A DNA stretch of 33,256 bases from Bacteroidales bacterium. GTDB lineage: Bacteria > Bacteroidota > Bacteroidia > Bacteroidales > UBA10428. A model generated the notes under the pieces. That model had not been told where the DNA came from and searched no databases. It saw nothing but the letters and a program-made list of their open reading frames with translations. A program made the translations under genes and the position numbers. The DNA is taken from assembly GCA_016934395.1 (NCBI GenBank), contig JAFGSZ010000151.1, positions 1 through 33,256 on the forward strand, given 5' to 3'. The number at the start of each line of letters is the position of its first letter. Within the stretch, counting starts at the first letter, position 1. This document shows, piece by piece, positions 16,891 through 25,527 of this stretch.

Positions 16891-17029
16891 ATTAATAAGG
16901 TTTACTGAATATAGTTCCTAAATTAACGTTAATAACCACACACTCCGATAAAAATTTTATATTTAAAAAGCTTTTAAAGAGGCTGGATATTTCAATTAAC
17001 AGGATTATATAATTGCAGCGCTTCTATAA

Positions 17030-17818
17030 TGGTTAACCCATTGGTGGGTATTCCGGATAATTTTTCCATGGATAGGATTCTCAATTTCCACAGGCACGTT
17101 AGTTAGGTATCTTCTAAAAGGAAAAAAAAGAATTCTCAGAAGAAAAATTTCCATATTAATGATTATGCCCTGTTTGCTGTTTTTTGTTCCAATAATAAAC
17201 AATGAAAATTTTCAATTGGAAGAAGTGATACTCATCGTACTTGTTGGATTTTTCAGCAAGGGATTTATTCATTATGCCATAACAAAGATTTCCGGTCCCC
17301 TGATCTGGGGCAGGTGATTTTGCGGCCGGGCATGCTGGACTGCTGCTGTGTTGGACTGGCTTCCTGTGAAGAAAAAAAGAGTTAAAATATCGGGAAAAAT
17401 GAAAAACCTCAGATACCTGGTACTTGTTATTTCTGCAGCATTACCTGTATTTCTGATTTTTGTATTGAATTTTAATGTACGGGAGGATTACCTTTTTAAA
17501 CAGGAAATGTACTGGATGTTAATAGGAAATGCTATTTATTATTTGCTTGGAATACCGTTGACCTTTATTATGTGTGATAGACGCGCATTCTGCAAAATTC
17601 TGTGCCCGGTTTCGCCGGTAATGAAACCCACCAGCCGGTTGAGTTTAATAAAAATTATACCCACCGGAAATGAATGTACAGCCTGCGGAACATGCAATGT
17701 AATCTGTCTGATGGATTTAGATGTTAGAAGTTTTATTCAAAACGGAAAACCCATAAACGATACCGAATGCATTTTATATACGGATTGTGAATTGGTATGC
17801 CCGGTAAATGCAATATAA
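17030..17818 (+). pseudogene. NapH-like membrane polyferredoxin gene interrupted by in-frame TGA
   Basis: One continuous frame from 17030 to 17818, broken only by TGA at 17315-17317, encodes a membrane iron-sulfur protein. Before the TGA: hydrophobic helices and G-P-L-I-W-G-R. After it: F-C-G-R-A-C-W-T-A-A-V-L-D-W-L-P, two further helices, C-K-I-L-C-P-V-S-P and a C-terminal C-T-A-C-G-T-C-N-V-I-C cluster motif with C-E-L-V-C-P. In relatives the residue between R and F is Gly, so a single GGA-to-TGA change explains the stop. The likely original start is ATG 17159; an overlapping frame opens at ATG 17029, so an older frameshift near the 5' end is possible. The downstream half could restart at GTG 17348 or ATG 17399 but would lose its first CxxxC pair. 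Confidence 0.7.
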
Positions 17819-17923
17819 ATTCATTTTTCAGGATATGATTAAATACTTCGTTTATTTTACTTTGGTGTTATAAACTTTTTGTAAAAGATCAATTTAAAAT
17901 TCGGGATTCCGTGGTTTCTTTTT

Positions 17924-17931
17924 TATTTTTG
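17924..17931 (+). promoter_or_regulatory. Candidate -7 box of the restriction-modification operon
   Basis: TATTTTTG matches TAnnTTTG exactly and lies 14 bases before the ATG at 17945, implying a very short leader. No clear TTTG box is seen at the -33 position, so this is tentative. Confidence 0.3.
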
Positions 17932-17944
17932 TAAAAAATGTTAT

Positions 17945-18535
17945 ATGGGAATTGAAATAATACCTAAAGAACTAAGAAACAGATATGAACTTCATGAATG
18001 GAAACATTCTTGTGCTATCCTTAAAAATGATTTTCCATCTGAATGGAATGATTTAATTGATTTGTTATCAGGATTTAGATTATGTAAAAGTTGGATTGAA
18101 GTGGGTGGAGGTAGTAAATCAAATATTTCGAATCAAATTGATAGCTTTTTATATAAACGGGGCTGGCAGGAAAAGGAATTTACAACCATGGTGAAGGTTG
18201 ATGAACATGAAATGGATTCACCAACCCATAAAATTGATTGCTATAAAAACAGGATTGCATTAGAAATAGAATGGAATAATAAAGATCCGTTTTTTGATAG
18301 GGATTTAAATAATTTCAGGTTATTATTTGATCTTCGGGCCATAAGTGTTGGAATTATTATAACAAGGTCCGATCATTTACAGGATATTTTTAATAATATT
18401 GGAAGAGGTTCATCTTTTGGTGCCTCCACAACACACATGTCAAAGCTTATACCCAGAATTGAAGGCGGCGGTGGTGCAGGTTGTCCAATTCTTGCAATTG
18501 GGATAACAAAAGATTTATATATTGAAAATTGTTAA
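17945..18535 (+). CDS. Type II restriction endonuclease, BglII/BstYI/BamHI-like
   Basis: 196 residues, the size of BglII/BstYI/BamHI enzymes. The catalytic core reads H-K-I-D98-C-Y-K-N-R-I-A-L-E107-I-E109-W-N-N-K-D, a PD-(D/E)xK variant with D-x8-E-x-E as in BamHI rather than E-x-Q of BglII. The N-terminal helix E-L-H-E-W-K-H and the later R-A-I-S-V-G-I-I-I-T-R segment also resemble this group. It should be a homodimer cutting a palindromic site, possibly GATC-centred (AGATCT or RGATCY), but specificity cannot be read from the sequence. The methylase gene starts three bases after its stop. Confidence 0.8.
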   Translation: MGIEIIPKELRNRYELHEWKHSCAILKNDFPSEWNDLIDLLSGFRLCKSWIEVGGGSKSNISNQIDSFLYKRGWQEKEFTTMVKVDEHEMDSPTHKIDCYKNRIALEIEWNNKDPFFDRDLNNFRLLFDLRAISVGIIITRSDHLQDIFNNIGRGSSFGASTTHMSKLIPRIEGGGGAGCPILAIGITKDLYIENC

Positions 18536-18538
18536 GTT

Positions 18539-19189
18539 ATGAATGAAACTGCTGCTCAAAATTTTATTCGTTCAGTAAAAAAGCATTGTTATGGAACAAT
18601 ACTTGCAGATCCACCATGGCAATTTGCTAATCGTACAGGAAAAGTTGCTCCGGAACATAAAAGGCTAAACCGGTATGATACTCTTACACTTGAAGATATA
18701 AAAGAAATTCCAATCTCTCTGGTTGCTGCTGAACAGAGTCATTTATATCTTTGGGTACCCAATGCCCTTTTGCAGGAAGGTCTTGATGTTATGAGAGCTT
18801 GGGGATTTCATTATAAAACTAACATAATTTGGCACAAAATCCGAAAAGATGGTGGTCCTGATGGGAGGGGAGTTGGATTTTATTTCAGAAATACAACAGA
18901 ATTAATTTTGTTCGGAATTCGAGGAAAGCTGCGTACCTTGCAACCAGGCAGAACCCAGGTCAATATCATTAAAACTCAAAAAAGGGAGCATTCAAGAAAA
19001 CCAGATGAACTCTATAATTTAATAGAAAAATGCAGTCCGGGGCCGTTTTTAGAATTATTTGCTCGCGGTTCTCGCATAAATTGGGATCAATGGGGAAATG
19101 AAGTCGAAAATTACTTTCCTGATTGGTCCACTTATTCGAACCATAGCCAAAATGAAAAAAGAATTGATAAAATTAGAAAGATTGGTTAA
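18539..19189 (+). CDS. MT-A70-family DNA adenine-N6 methyltransferase
   Basis: 216 residues. The catalytic motif is A-D24-P-P-W27 (DPPW, motif IV). The rest of the MT-A70 pattern follows: Y-x-T-L-T-L-E-D-I-K-E-I-P, H-L-Y-L-W-V-P-N, W-G-F-x-Y-K-T-N-I-I-W-H-K, and F-R-N-T-T-E-L-I-L-F-G-I-R-G, then H-S-R-K-P-D-E-L-Y and F-L-E-L-F-A-R at the SAM-binding end. DPPW in a short bacterial MT-A70 protein beside a restriction nuclease means m6A DNA methylation that protects the host at the nuclease's site. The three-base spacing from the nuclease gene implies translational coupling. No specificity subunit, controller protein or Vsr gene is present. Confidence 0.88.
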   Translation: MNETAAQNFIRSVKKHCYGTILADPPWQFANRTGKVAPEHKRLNRYDTLTLEDIKEIPISLVAAEQSHLYLWVPNALLQEGLDVMRAWGFHYKTNIIWHKIRKDGGPDGRGVGFYFRNTTELILFGIRGKLRTLQPGRTQVNIIKTQKREHSRKPDELYNLIEKCSPGPFLELFARGSRINWDQWGNEVENYFPDWSTYSNHSQNEKRIDKIRKIG

Positions 19190-19317
19190 TCTGACTTGAC
19201 ATCTGAAAATATCTGTAAACATTTAAATGATATTACATGTTTTTACATTCGTAAAAATTATATATATTCATAATGTTTATTAAAACATTTAATTTTTAAG
19301 AAGAAAATAACACAATC

Positions 19318-19626
19318 ATGAAAACCATTCAGTTAAAAAGAAACCATAACATTCCCGATCTTGCAATGCCAGGCAATAAACGTTTGTTTATTAGCAGTCA
19401 GTTAGCATTGGCAGTTGGAGGGTTTATTCTGGTAACTACTTTTCTGTATTTACTTATAAATTTAAACCAGGCTGATAAGATCATTTATTTTTGTTTACCC
19501 GGATTTTGTGCAGGCATATCAATGATAGTTTTATATGCATTTGGTATAAGAAAGTTAAAATGGCAAAATAAAAGTAAGCAGAACTATTTTCGTAAAGCAG
19601 TTTCCTTTCACAACAATACAATATAG
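19318..19626 (+). CDS. Small two-helix membrane protein, unknown function
   Basis: 102 residues with a basic N-terminus, two hydrophobic segments (about 30-52 and 58-80) and a basic C-terminal tail (R-K-L-K-W-Q-N-K-S-K). No motif. It follows the methylase by 129 bases and is probably separate from that operon. Confidence 0.55.
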   Translation: MKTIQLKRNHNIPDLAMPGNKRLFISSQLALAVGGFILVTTFLYLLINLNQADKIIYFCLPGFCAGISMIVLYAFGIRKLKWQNKSKQNYFRKAVSFHNNTI

Positions 19627-19786
19627 ATTTCCGGATTTAATTACAAAAAAATTAACATCTTCCCGGAATTTCCTGATCCATTTTAAATTTGAAAGCCGTT
19701 TCGATAAACCGATATTATAAAAAATATGCAACTATTCTGGTTGAAAGTGCAAAAACATTTTATTTAATAATTTGTAACTATTCGGT

Positions 19787-20455
19787 ATGAAGAAAACTAA
19801 AAAACGATTATTCTTTTCAGCGCTCTTCTTCAGCATTATTCTTGCGATGTGGCCTGTTTTCGCCGTAATTTCCATGCCATCAGGTGATTTAAAAGATCAA
19901 CTGGATTCAATTTACAAAGCGCCTGCACTGTATATTATTAATTTTTCCCTTGCTCTGCTCATAGGTCCTGCACTGGTATATATGCTGTTGTCATTTTTCA
20001 AGACAATAAAGGTTAAGGTACTAAAACCGTTTAATGTTTTCGGCATTTGGTGTTATATTGTGTATTTAATTTTTATAACTTTTTCTTATGCCTCACAGAC
20101 AATAGTTTTACCTGTAATGCTCAAGTCCTGTCCACAGGAAACACAACTAAAATGGTATTTTTTAAACGAACCGTCTATTCCGGGATATCTAAACCAAACC
20201 GGTTATTTAATCTGGAGTCTGGGAACAATCCTGCTTTTTTTTCCTTTTTTTAAGCTCAAGGGCATTCCCGGTTTTATTCCCATCATTTTATTTGCTTCGG
20301 CATTATTACAAATTATGGCCAGTTTTGGCTATTTTTTTCAGAATCCTTATCTAAGTAACCTTACTTCTTTTAGCGGGATCTTGTTATTGCCGGTCGGTAT
20401 ACTAATTTTAATTTTCAGTTTAAGGTTGAAAGTTGAAATACCTGGTAAGAATTAA
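19787..20455 (+). CDS. Multi-pass membrane protein, unknown function
   Basis: 222 residues with six likely transmembrane helices (about 8-28, 44-66, 80-100, 126-146, 150-172 and 180-205) and a Cys in the 100-115 loop. No recognised family. It ends 12 bases before the glycosylase gene, so the two may share a transcript, but no functional link is apparent. Confidence 0.6.
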   Translation: MKKTKKRLFFSALFFSIILAMWPVFAVISMPSGDLKDQLDSIYKAPALYIINFSLALLIGPALVYMLLSFFKTIKVKVLKPFNVFGIWCYIVYLIFITFSYASQTIVLPVMLKSCPQETQLKWYFLNEPSIPGYLNQTGYLIWSLGTILLFFPFFKLKGIPGFIPIILFASALLQIMASFGYFFQNPYLSNLTSFSGILLLPVGILILIFSLRLKVEIPGKN

Positions 20456-20467
20456 TTTTGAGTTATT

Positions 20468-20896
20468 ATGAGGTTATGGTCTTTACATCCGCAGTACCTT
20501 GATCGCATGGGCCTGGTGGCTTTATGGAGAGAAGCACTCTTGGCAAAAAATGTACTTTCAGGAAATACCAGGGGGTATAAATCTCATCCTCAGCTTTACC
20601 GTTTTAAAAACTCGAAAAATCCATTATATGCCATTAACCGGTATTTACATTATGTTTATGTTGAAGCTCTGGAAAGGAAATATAAATTTGATAAGGGTAA
20701 AATAGACCGGGAACACAGCAAAATATCAATTAATGTAACGCGGGGTCAACTTAAATACGAGAAGGAACATTTGCTCCGAAAATTAGATAAGCGGGATAAA
20801 ATAAAATTCAGCCAGCTTGTAGCGGTTAATGAGTTAATTCCGCATCCAATGTTCGTGGTTGTGGATGGAGGTGTTGAAGACTGGGAGGTTATTTAA
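20468..20896 (+). CDS. Pyrimidine-dimer DNA glycosylase / endonuclease V-like (T4 DenV family)
   Basis: 142 residues. The opening M-R-L-W-S-L-H-P-Q-Y-L-D-R-M-G-L-V-A-L-W and the R-E-A-L-L-A-K, G-Y-K-S-H-P-Q-L-Y-R-F and A-I-N-R-Y-L motifs are those of the bacterial group related to T4 endonuclease V (PF03013). The T4 enzyme cuts at cyclobutane pyrimidine dimers with the N-terminal amine and a Glu as catalytic groups; here the second residue is Arg, not Thr, so identical chemistry cannot be assumed. The probable role is repair of UV damage in the cytoplasm. Confidence 0.8.
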   Translation: MRLWSLHPQYLDRMGLVALWREALLAKNVLSGNTRGYKSHPQLYRFKNSKNPLYAINRYLHYVYVEALERKYKFDKGKIDREHSKISINVTRGQLKYEKEHLLRKLDKRDKIKFSQLVAVNELIPHPMFVVVDGGVEDWEVI

Positions 20897-20966
20897 TTTG
20901 AATTTTAGTTTTCAGAATAATTAGTATACATTTCTTATTCTAATCAAACCATTCAAAAATTATAAA

Positions 20967-21326
20967 ATGAAAAATCCCGATTCCGACAAAATTCAACAAC
21001 TTGTTCAAACCAGAAAAAAAGCCCATGCTTATTTTATGAAAAAATCGGAAGTATACCGTTCTTTTGTAGAAATGGAACAGAAAACCTATAAAGATGGTCA
21101 TCTGTCGAATAAACAAAAAGAACTCATTGCTATAGGAATATCGGTGGTAATTAATTGTGAATCTTGCATGGAGTGGCATATCAAACAGGCGCTGGACGAT
21201 GGTGCAACGGAAGGTGAGATAATCGAAGCCATTGAAGTGGGTATAGAAATGAGCGGCGGACCGGGCACAGCTTCAGCCAGGTTTGCCATGAATGTAATTG
21301 AGCATTATTCAAAGGAACAAAATTAA
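20967..21326 (+). CDS. AhpD-like / carboxymuconolactone decarboxylase-family protein
   Basis: 119 residues, the length of a single CMD domain. The redox motif C64-E-S-C67-M-E-W-H71 (C-x2-C-x3-H) is intact, with the helical repeat E-G-E-I-I-E-A-I-E and M-S-G-G-P-G after it. This points to an AhpD-like peroxidase or disulfide reductase rather than a true decarboxylase. It is transcribed between the glycosylase and lipid kinase genes, each with its own gap. Confidence 0.85.
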   Translation: MKNPDSDKIQQLVQTRKKAHAYFMKKSEVYRSFVEMEQKTYKDGHLSNKQKELIAIGISVVINCESCMEWHIKQALDDGATEGEIIEAIEVGIEMSGGPGTASARFAMNVIEHYSKEQN

Positions 21327-21374
21327 ATATAATTCTATCCTGTTGTATATTTTTCCTAAATTGCCGGGATAAGA

Positions 21375-22259
21375 ATGTTTAAATATATGCCAGAATCTGA
21401 AAGGAAAAAAGCGCTTATTTTATATAATCCCGTTGCCGGTGGGAAGGTCCGCAAACGTATTGTTAAAAAATTAAAACACTACGCTCCATATTTTGATATA
21501 TTATCAACCCAATATGCAGGGCACATATCAGAAATTGTTTCATTAAAAAAAGATGATTATGATATTTTTATTGCTGCCGGTGGTGATGGTACTGTAAACG
21601 AACTGGCTGCAGCTCTTGAAAATACAGATAAAATATTAGGAGTTTTACCTACCGGCTCGGGAAACGGATTTGCCAATGAGTTGGGATTTGACAGAAATAT
21701 AAAATACCTGGTAAAGGGCATAGAGTCGGGTGACTTTATTAAAATTGATACCCTGAGTATAAATAACCGGCTGTTTATAAATGTTTCAGGTATGGGACTG
21801 GACAGTCATATAGCATTTCTTTTTCATGAAGGGGAAACCAGAGGATTCTTAAGTTATTGTTTTGTTGCCATCAAAGCAATGTTAACATACAAACCTTTAT
21901 ATGCCTCCATAAATAATGGGAATACTGTCGTATCAGGTAAGTACTTTATTTTATCAATTACGAATACCCGCCAATACGGGAACCATGCTATAATTGTACC
22001 CAAAGCCATTCCATATGATGGGAAATATGAAATAATGCTGGTTAAACCCTTTCCTATAGTTTTATATCCGGTTTATATTTTTAAAATGTTTTTTGGATGG
22101 TTAAAAGAGTCAAAATACATCTCCTACCTGGAATGCAATGGTAATTCACAGATAAAAACAGAAAATACTAAATTTCATATTGATGGTGACCCGGTTTTGT
22201 TAGAAAGTCCGGTACAAATTCAAATAAAACATCATGCCCTAAAGGTATTAAAAACATAA
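21375..22259 (+). CDS. Diacylglycerol/lipid kinase family protein (YegS/DgkB-like)
   Basis: 294 residues. N-terminal L-Y-N-P-V-A-G-G-K, the ATP-binding G-G-D-G-T-V-N-E-L (69-77), and P-T-G-S-G-N-G-F-A (92-100) are diagnostic of the DagK catalytic domain. The C-terminal beta-sandwich ends with H-I-D-G-D-P, as usual. It phosphorylates diacylglycerol or a similar lipid (ceramide and other sphingoid lipids are possible in Bacteroidota). Start at ATG 21375; a second ATG at 21387 is equally possible. Its stop lies 54 bases from the convergent end of proS. Confidence 0.9.
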   Translation: MFKYMPESERKKALILYNPVAGGKVRKRIVKKLKHYAPYFDILSTQYAGHISEIVSLKKDDYDIFIAAGGDGTVNELAAALENTDKILGVLPTGSGNGFANELGFDRNIKYLVKGIESGDFIKIDTLSINNRLFINVSGMGLDSHIAFLFHEGETRGFLSYCFVAIKAMLTYKPLYASINNGNTVVSGKYFILSITNTRQYGNHAIIVPKAIPYDGKYEIMLVKPFPIVLYPVYIFKMFFGWLKESKYISYLECNGNSQIKTENTKFHIDGDPVLLESPVQIQIKHHALKVLKT

Positions 22260-22313
22260 AGCCTTTTAGAAAAATATTTTAAATGGCATGAACTACTAAA
22301 AGAAATGCGTTAA

Positions 22314-23789
22314 TTAATATGCTTTAGCAAATAATACGCGCTGTTTCGAAGGTTTGCCACTATAGATACATGTTCCTTCTTCTTTTTCACCATCCAGCAA
22401 AATACAGCGTATAGTGGCTTTTGTTTCTTCTTTTATCTTCAGCTCGGTTTCAGCAGAACCATCCCAGTGGGCCAGAACAAATCCACCTTTATTATTTATA
22501 ATCTCTTTAAATTCATCGTAAGTATCTACAGTGAATGTATTGTTTTCGCGAAATATCAGGGCTTTGTTATAGATGTTTGTCTGGATGTCGTCTAAAAGTT
22601 TTACAATTGTTTCACCAAGGTTATTTGAAGAAATGATCTCTTTTGAAAGAGTATCCCGGCGGGCAATTTCCACGCTGTTATTTTCAAGGTCCCTGGGGCC
22701 AATGGCAATGCGCACCGGCACGCCTTTTAACTCGTATTCGGCAAATTTCCAACCCGGTTTGTGTGTATCGCGGTCATCATATTTTACTGTGATTTCGATT
22801 TTCTCTAGTTCTTTTTTTATTTGTAAAGCTTTTTCGGATATTTTTTCAAGTTGTTCATTGTTTTTATAAATGGGAACAATTACTACCTGGATGGGAGCAA
22901 GCCTGGGCGGCAACACCAACCCGTTATCATCTGAATGGGCCATAATCAGCGCTCCGACAAGGCGGGTGGATACACCCCAGGAAGTAGCCCATACGTAATC
23001 TAATTTACCTTCTTTGTTAGTGAATTTAACATCAAAGGCTTTAGCAAAATTCTGTCCCAGAAAATGAGATGTTCCTGATTGAAGTGCTTTTCCGTCCTGC
23101 ATCAGGGCTTCAATACAATAGGTATCCAAGGCTCCTGCAAAACGTTCGCTTTCTGTTTTTGTGCCTATAATTACCGGAATACCAAGATATTCTTCAGCAA
23201 ACCGGGCATATACATTTATCATTTTTATAGTTTCTTCAATCGCTTCTTCCTTTGTAGCATGGGCGGTATGGCCTTCCTGCCATAAAAATTCCGCTGTACG
23301 CAAAAAAAGACGTGTGCGCATTTCCCAGCGAACCACATTGGCCCACTGATTAATTAATAAAGGCAAATCACGGTAGGATTGTATCCAGTTTCTGTAAGTA
23401 TTCCAGATAATGGTTTCGGAAGTAGGACGAATAATAAGTTCTTCTTCGAGCTTTGCTTCCGGATCGACTACAACCCCTGTGCCATTTTCATTATTTTTTA
23501 ACCGGTAATGGGTGATAACGGCACACTCTTTGGCAAAACCTTCAACATGACTGGCTTCTTTACTAAAAAAAGATTTGGGGATAAACAAAGGAAAATAGGC
23601 ATTAACATGACCGGTTTCTTTAAACATTTTGTCGAGAGTGGCCTGCATTTTTTCCCATATCGAGTACCCATAGGGTTTAATTACCATGCAGCCACGCACT
23701 GCAGAATTTTCTGCAAGGTCGGCTTTCACTACTAATTCGTTATACCATTGTGAATAATTTTCTGATCTGCTTGTTAATTCTTTAGCCAT
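22314..23789 (-). CDS. proS: Prolyl-tRNA synthetase, archaeal/eukaryal-type
   Basis: 491 residues. Class II core motifs are present: the R-P-T-S-E region, the [24 protein letters not shown] block (motif 2 and following), and G-V-S-T-R in motif 3. There is no editing insertion between motifs 2 and 3, and the anticodon-binding domain plus a C-terminal zinc-like extension (C-I-L-L-D-G, C-I-Y-S-G-K-P) follows. This is the ProS type 3 shared by Archaea, eukaryotes and most Bacteroidota. It charges tRNA-Pro. Single gene, divergent from the Tyr-rich protein gene. Confidence 0.95.
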   Translation of the reverse strand: MAKELTSRSENYSQWYNELVVKADLAENSAVRGCMVIKPYGYSIWEKMQATLDKMFKETGHVNAYFPLFIPKSFFSKEASHVEGFAKECAVITHYRLKNNENGTGVVVDPEAKLEEELIIRPTSETIIWNTYRNWIQSYRDLPLLINQWANVVRWEMRTRLFLRTAEFLWQEGHTAHATKEEAIEETIKMINVYARFAEEYLGIPVIIGTKTESERFAGALDTYCIEALMQDGKALQSGTSHFLGQNFAKAFDVKFTNKEGKLDYVWATSWGVSTRLVGALIMAHSDDNGLVLPPRLAPIQVVIVPIYKNNEQLEKISEKALQIKKELEKIEITVKYDDRDTHKPGWKFAEYELKGVPVRIAIGPRDLENNSVEIARRDTLSKEIISSNNLGETIVKLLDDIQTNIYNKALIFRENNTFTVDTYDEFKEIINNKGGFVLAHWDGSAETELKIKEETKATIRCILLDGEKEEGTCIYSGKPSKQRVLFAKAY

Positions 23790-23898
23790 AATTCGAGTTT
23801 GGTATAGTATTTGTAAAATGTTATTTGATTAAAATTCGATGCAAAATAAAGAAATAAAATTATATATTCACAGGATAAAAGAGATTAGGAGGTTAGCC

Positions 23899-25473
23899 AT
23901 GAAAAAATTTACATCATACATCTGGATAACAGGATTAATACTGATGTCATTTTCCGCTTTTTCGCAGAAATCAGAATTTGACGATATATATTATAATCCT
24001 GCTAAGGACACTAAGTTAGACAAGCCTGCTACCACGGCTCAGGATCCCAAGCCTGAGCAAAGGCAGATGAGTGACTATGAAAAATATATTGCTACTCTGG
24101 AACAGGAGCAGCAGCAAACTGATTCTACGGAAATGCAGGAAGAGATGACCGAAGAATCTCAGAATTACGCTGATGATACGGACTATATTGAAGAAGAGTA
24201 TTATGAAGAAGACGATTCAAGGGTAGTTAATAACTATTATTATTACGATGATTATTCCTCAAGAATTCGGAGGTTTCATTCTCCTTATTACGGATATAGT
24301 TATTATGATCCGTTCTATTATGATTATTATCCCGGATGGAGTGTAGGATTTTCATTTGGATATCCTTACAGCAGATTTGGCTATTATTCCGGGTACCCGT
24401 ATTATTACGATTATTACCCTACGTATTCATCCTATTACTGGGGCTGGTATCCGCGATATAGTTATGGTTCATATTGGTCAGGTTATCATCACGGATATTA
24501 TGACAGCTATTATTATAATCCTTATTATTCACATTATAATAATCACTATTATTCTAACAATGTGTACTACGGACCACGCCGGACAGTAGCCAGAAATACA
24601 TCGTACAGGACCAATAATGTAAATGCTTCAACAAAATCAACTACAAGTCCATACGGAAGGAGAATGTCCGGAACAAGTTCAAATGCAGCCAATACTACGG
24701 TTAATTCATCGGCCCGAAGACAACCCGGAGATCCTGGTGTAAGTTCAACTCAAAGGAGAACTGTTGACCAGACAACCAGAACAGACCGGTCACAGGTAAC
24801 AAAAAGTACTTCTTTACCTGAATCTTCAGACAGAAGGCAAACAACCAATAGTAATACCAGGGAAATAACAACTACCCGGGTTCAGACTGAGAATTCAGAC
24901 AGAAGAAGCGGCAGTTCAACAATACGAAACTATACTCCGAGTTATTCAAGGCCAGAGTCTACTACTAAGCCGGCATATAACAGGCCTACAGGTACATATT
25001 CTGGAAATGATGCCACTCGCAGACCTTCAGTTTCAGGTACAAGCAGACAGGGGAGTTCAAATGAACTTAAATCAACAAATCCCTCTACCGGAAGACCATC
25101 TACTTATACCCGACCTTCTACTACTACCCGGAGCAGCACATATACCAGGCCGAGTAGTAACTCAGGGAGTTCCCCAAGCTATACCCGGCCCAGCAGTACT
25201 TCAAGAAGTTCTTCAAGTTACTCCAGACCGAGCAGTAGCAGTAATTCAAGGAGTTCTTCGAGTTATTCAAGACCGAGCAGCAGTTCAAGAAGTTCATCGA
25301 ACTATTCCAGGCCAAGTTCAACTCCCAGCCGGTCGTATAGCAGTGGAAGCAGTTCACGGTCGTCGGGCAGTTCAAATTCTGGTTCAAGGTCGAGTTCAAG
25401 CTCAAGCTCAAGTTCAAGCTCCAGATCAAGTTCAGGTTCAAGTTCAAGATCGAGCTCTGGTTCACGTCGATAG
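23899..25473 (+). CDS. Secreted Tyr-rich and Ser/Arg/Thr-rich low-complexity protein
   Basis: 524 residues from ATG 23899, chosen because a strong ribosome site (AGGAGG, 23887-23892) precedes it and a signal peptide (1-23, ends S-A-F-S-Q) begins there. An acidic segment (about 40-110) rich in Glu/Gln is followed by a Tyr/Gly/Pro-rich stretch (about 110-230) with dozens of Tyr. Then come Thr/Ser/Arg-rich segments and a C-terminus (about 420-524) made of S-Y-S-R-P-S-S-S-S-type repeats. No enzymatic domain and no T9SS tail are seen. It is likely disordered in solution and works at the cell surface or in the periplasm; the function is unknown. The DNA is repetitive in the last 300 bases. Confidence 0.8.
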   Translation: MKKFTSYIWITGLILMSFSAFSQKSEFDDIYYNPAKDTKLDKPATTAQDPKPEQRQMSDYEKYIATLEQEQQQTDSTEMQEEMTEESQNYADDTDYIEEEYYEEDDSRVVNNYYYYDDYSSRIRRFHSPYYGYSYYDPFYYDYYPGWSVGFSFGYPYSRFGYYSGYPYYYDYYPTYSSYYWGWYPRYSYGSYWSGYHHGYYDSYYYNPYYSHYNNHYYSNNVYYGPRRTVARNTSYRTNNVNASTKSTTSPYGRRMSGTSSNAANTTVNSSARRQPGDPGVSSTQRRTVDQTTRTDRSQVTKSTSLPESSDRRQTTNSNTREITTTRVQTENSDRRSGSSTIRNYTPSYSRPESTTKPAYNRPTGTYSGNDATRRPSVSGTSRQGSSNELKSTNPSTGRPSTYTRPSTTTRSSTYTRPSSNSGSSPSYTRPSSTSRSSSSYSRPSSSSNSRSSSSYSRPSSSSRSSSNYSRPSSTPSRSYSSGSSSRSSGSSNSGSRSSSSSSSSSSSRSSSGSSSRSSSGSRR

Positions 25474-25527
25474 ATTATATCTATCTTTCAAACAAAATTA
25501 TATTTAACTACAAAATCTAAAGTGGTC

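Noticed and set aside
17315-17317. TGA read as selenocysteine in the polyferredoxin frame
   Set aside because: The replaced residue is Gly, not Cys, in relatives, and no clear SECIS-like hairpin with a GGUC-type loop follows within 40 bases.
22260-22313. Terminator between the lipid kinase and proS
   Set aside because: No stem with a T-run was found in the 54 bases.
25007-25507. Long alternative plus frame inside the Tyr/Ser-rich gene
   Set aside because: It results from the repetitive codons of the real frame, has no ribosome site and reads as a low-complexity shadow.
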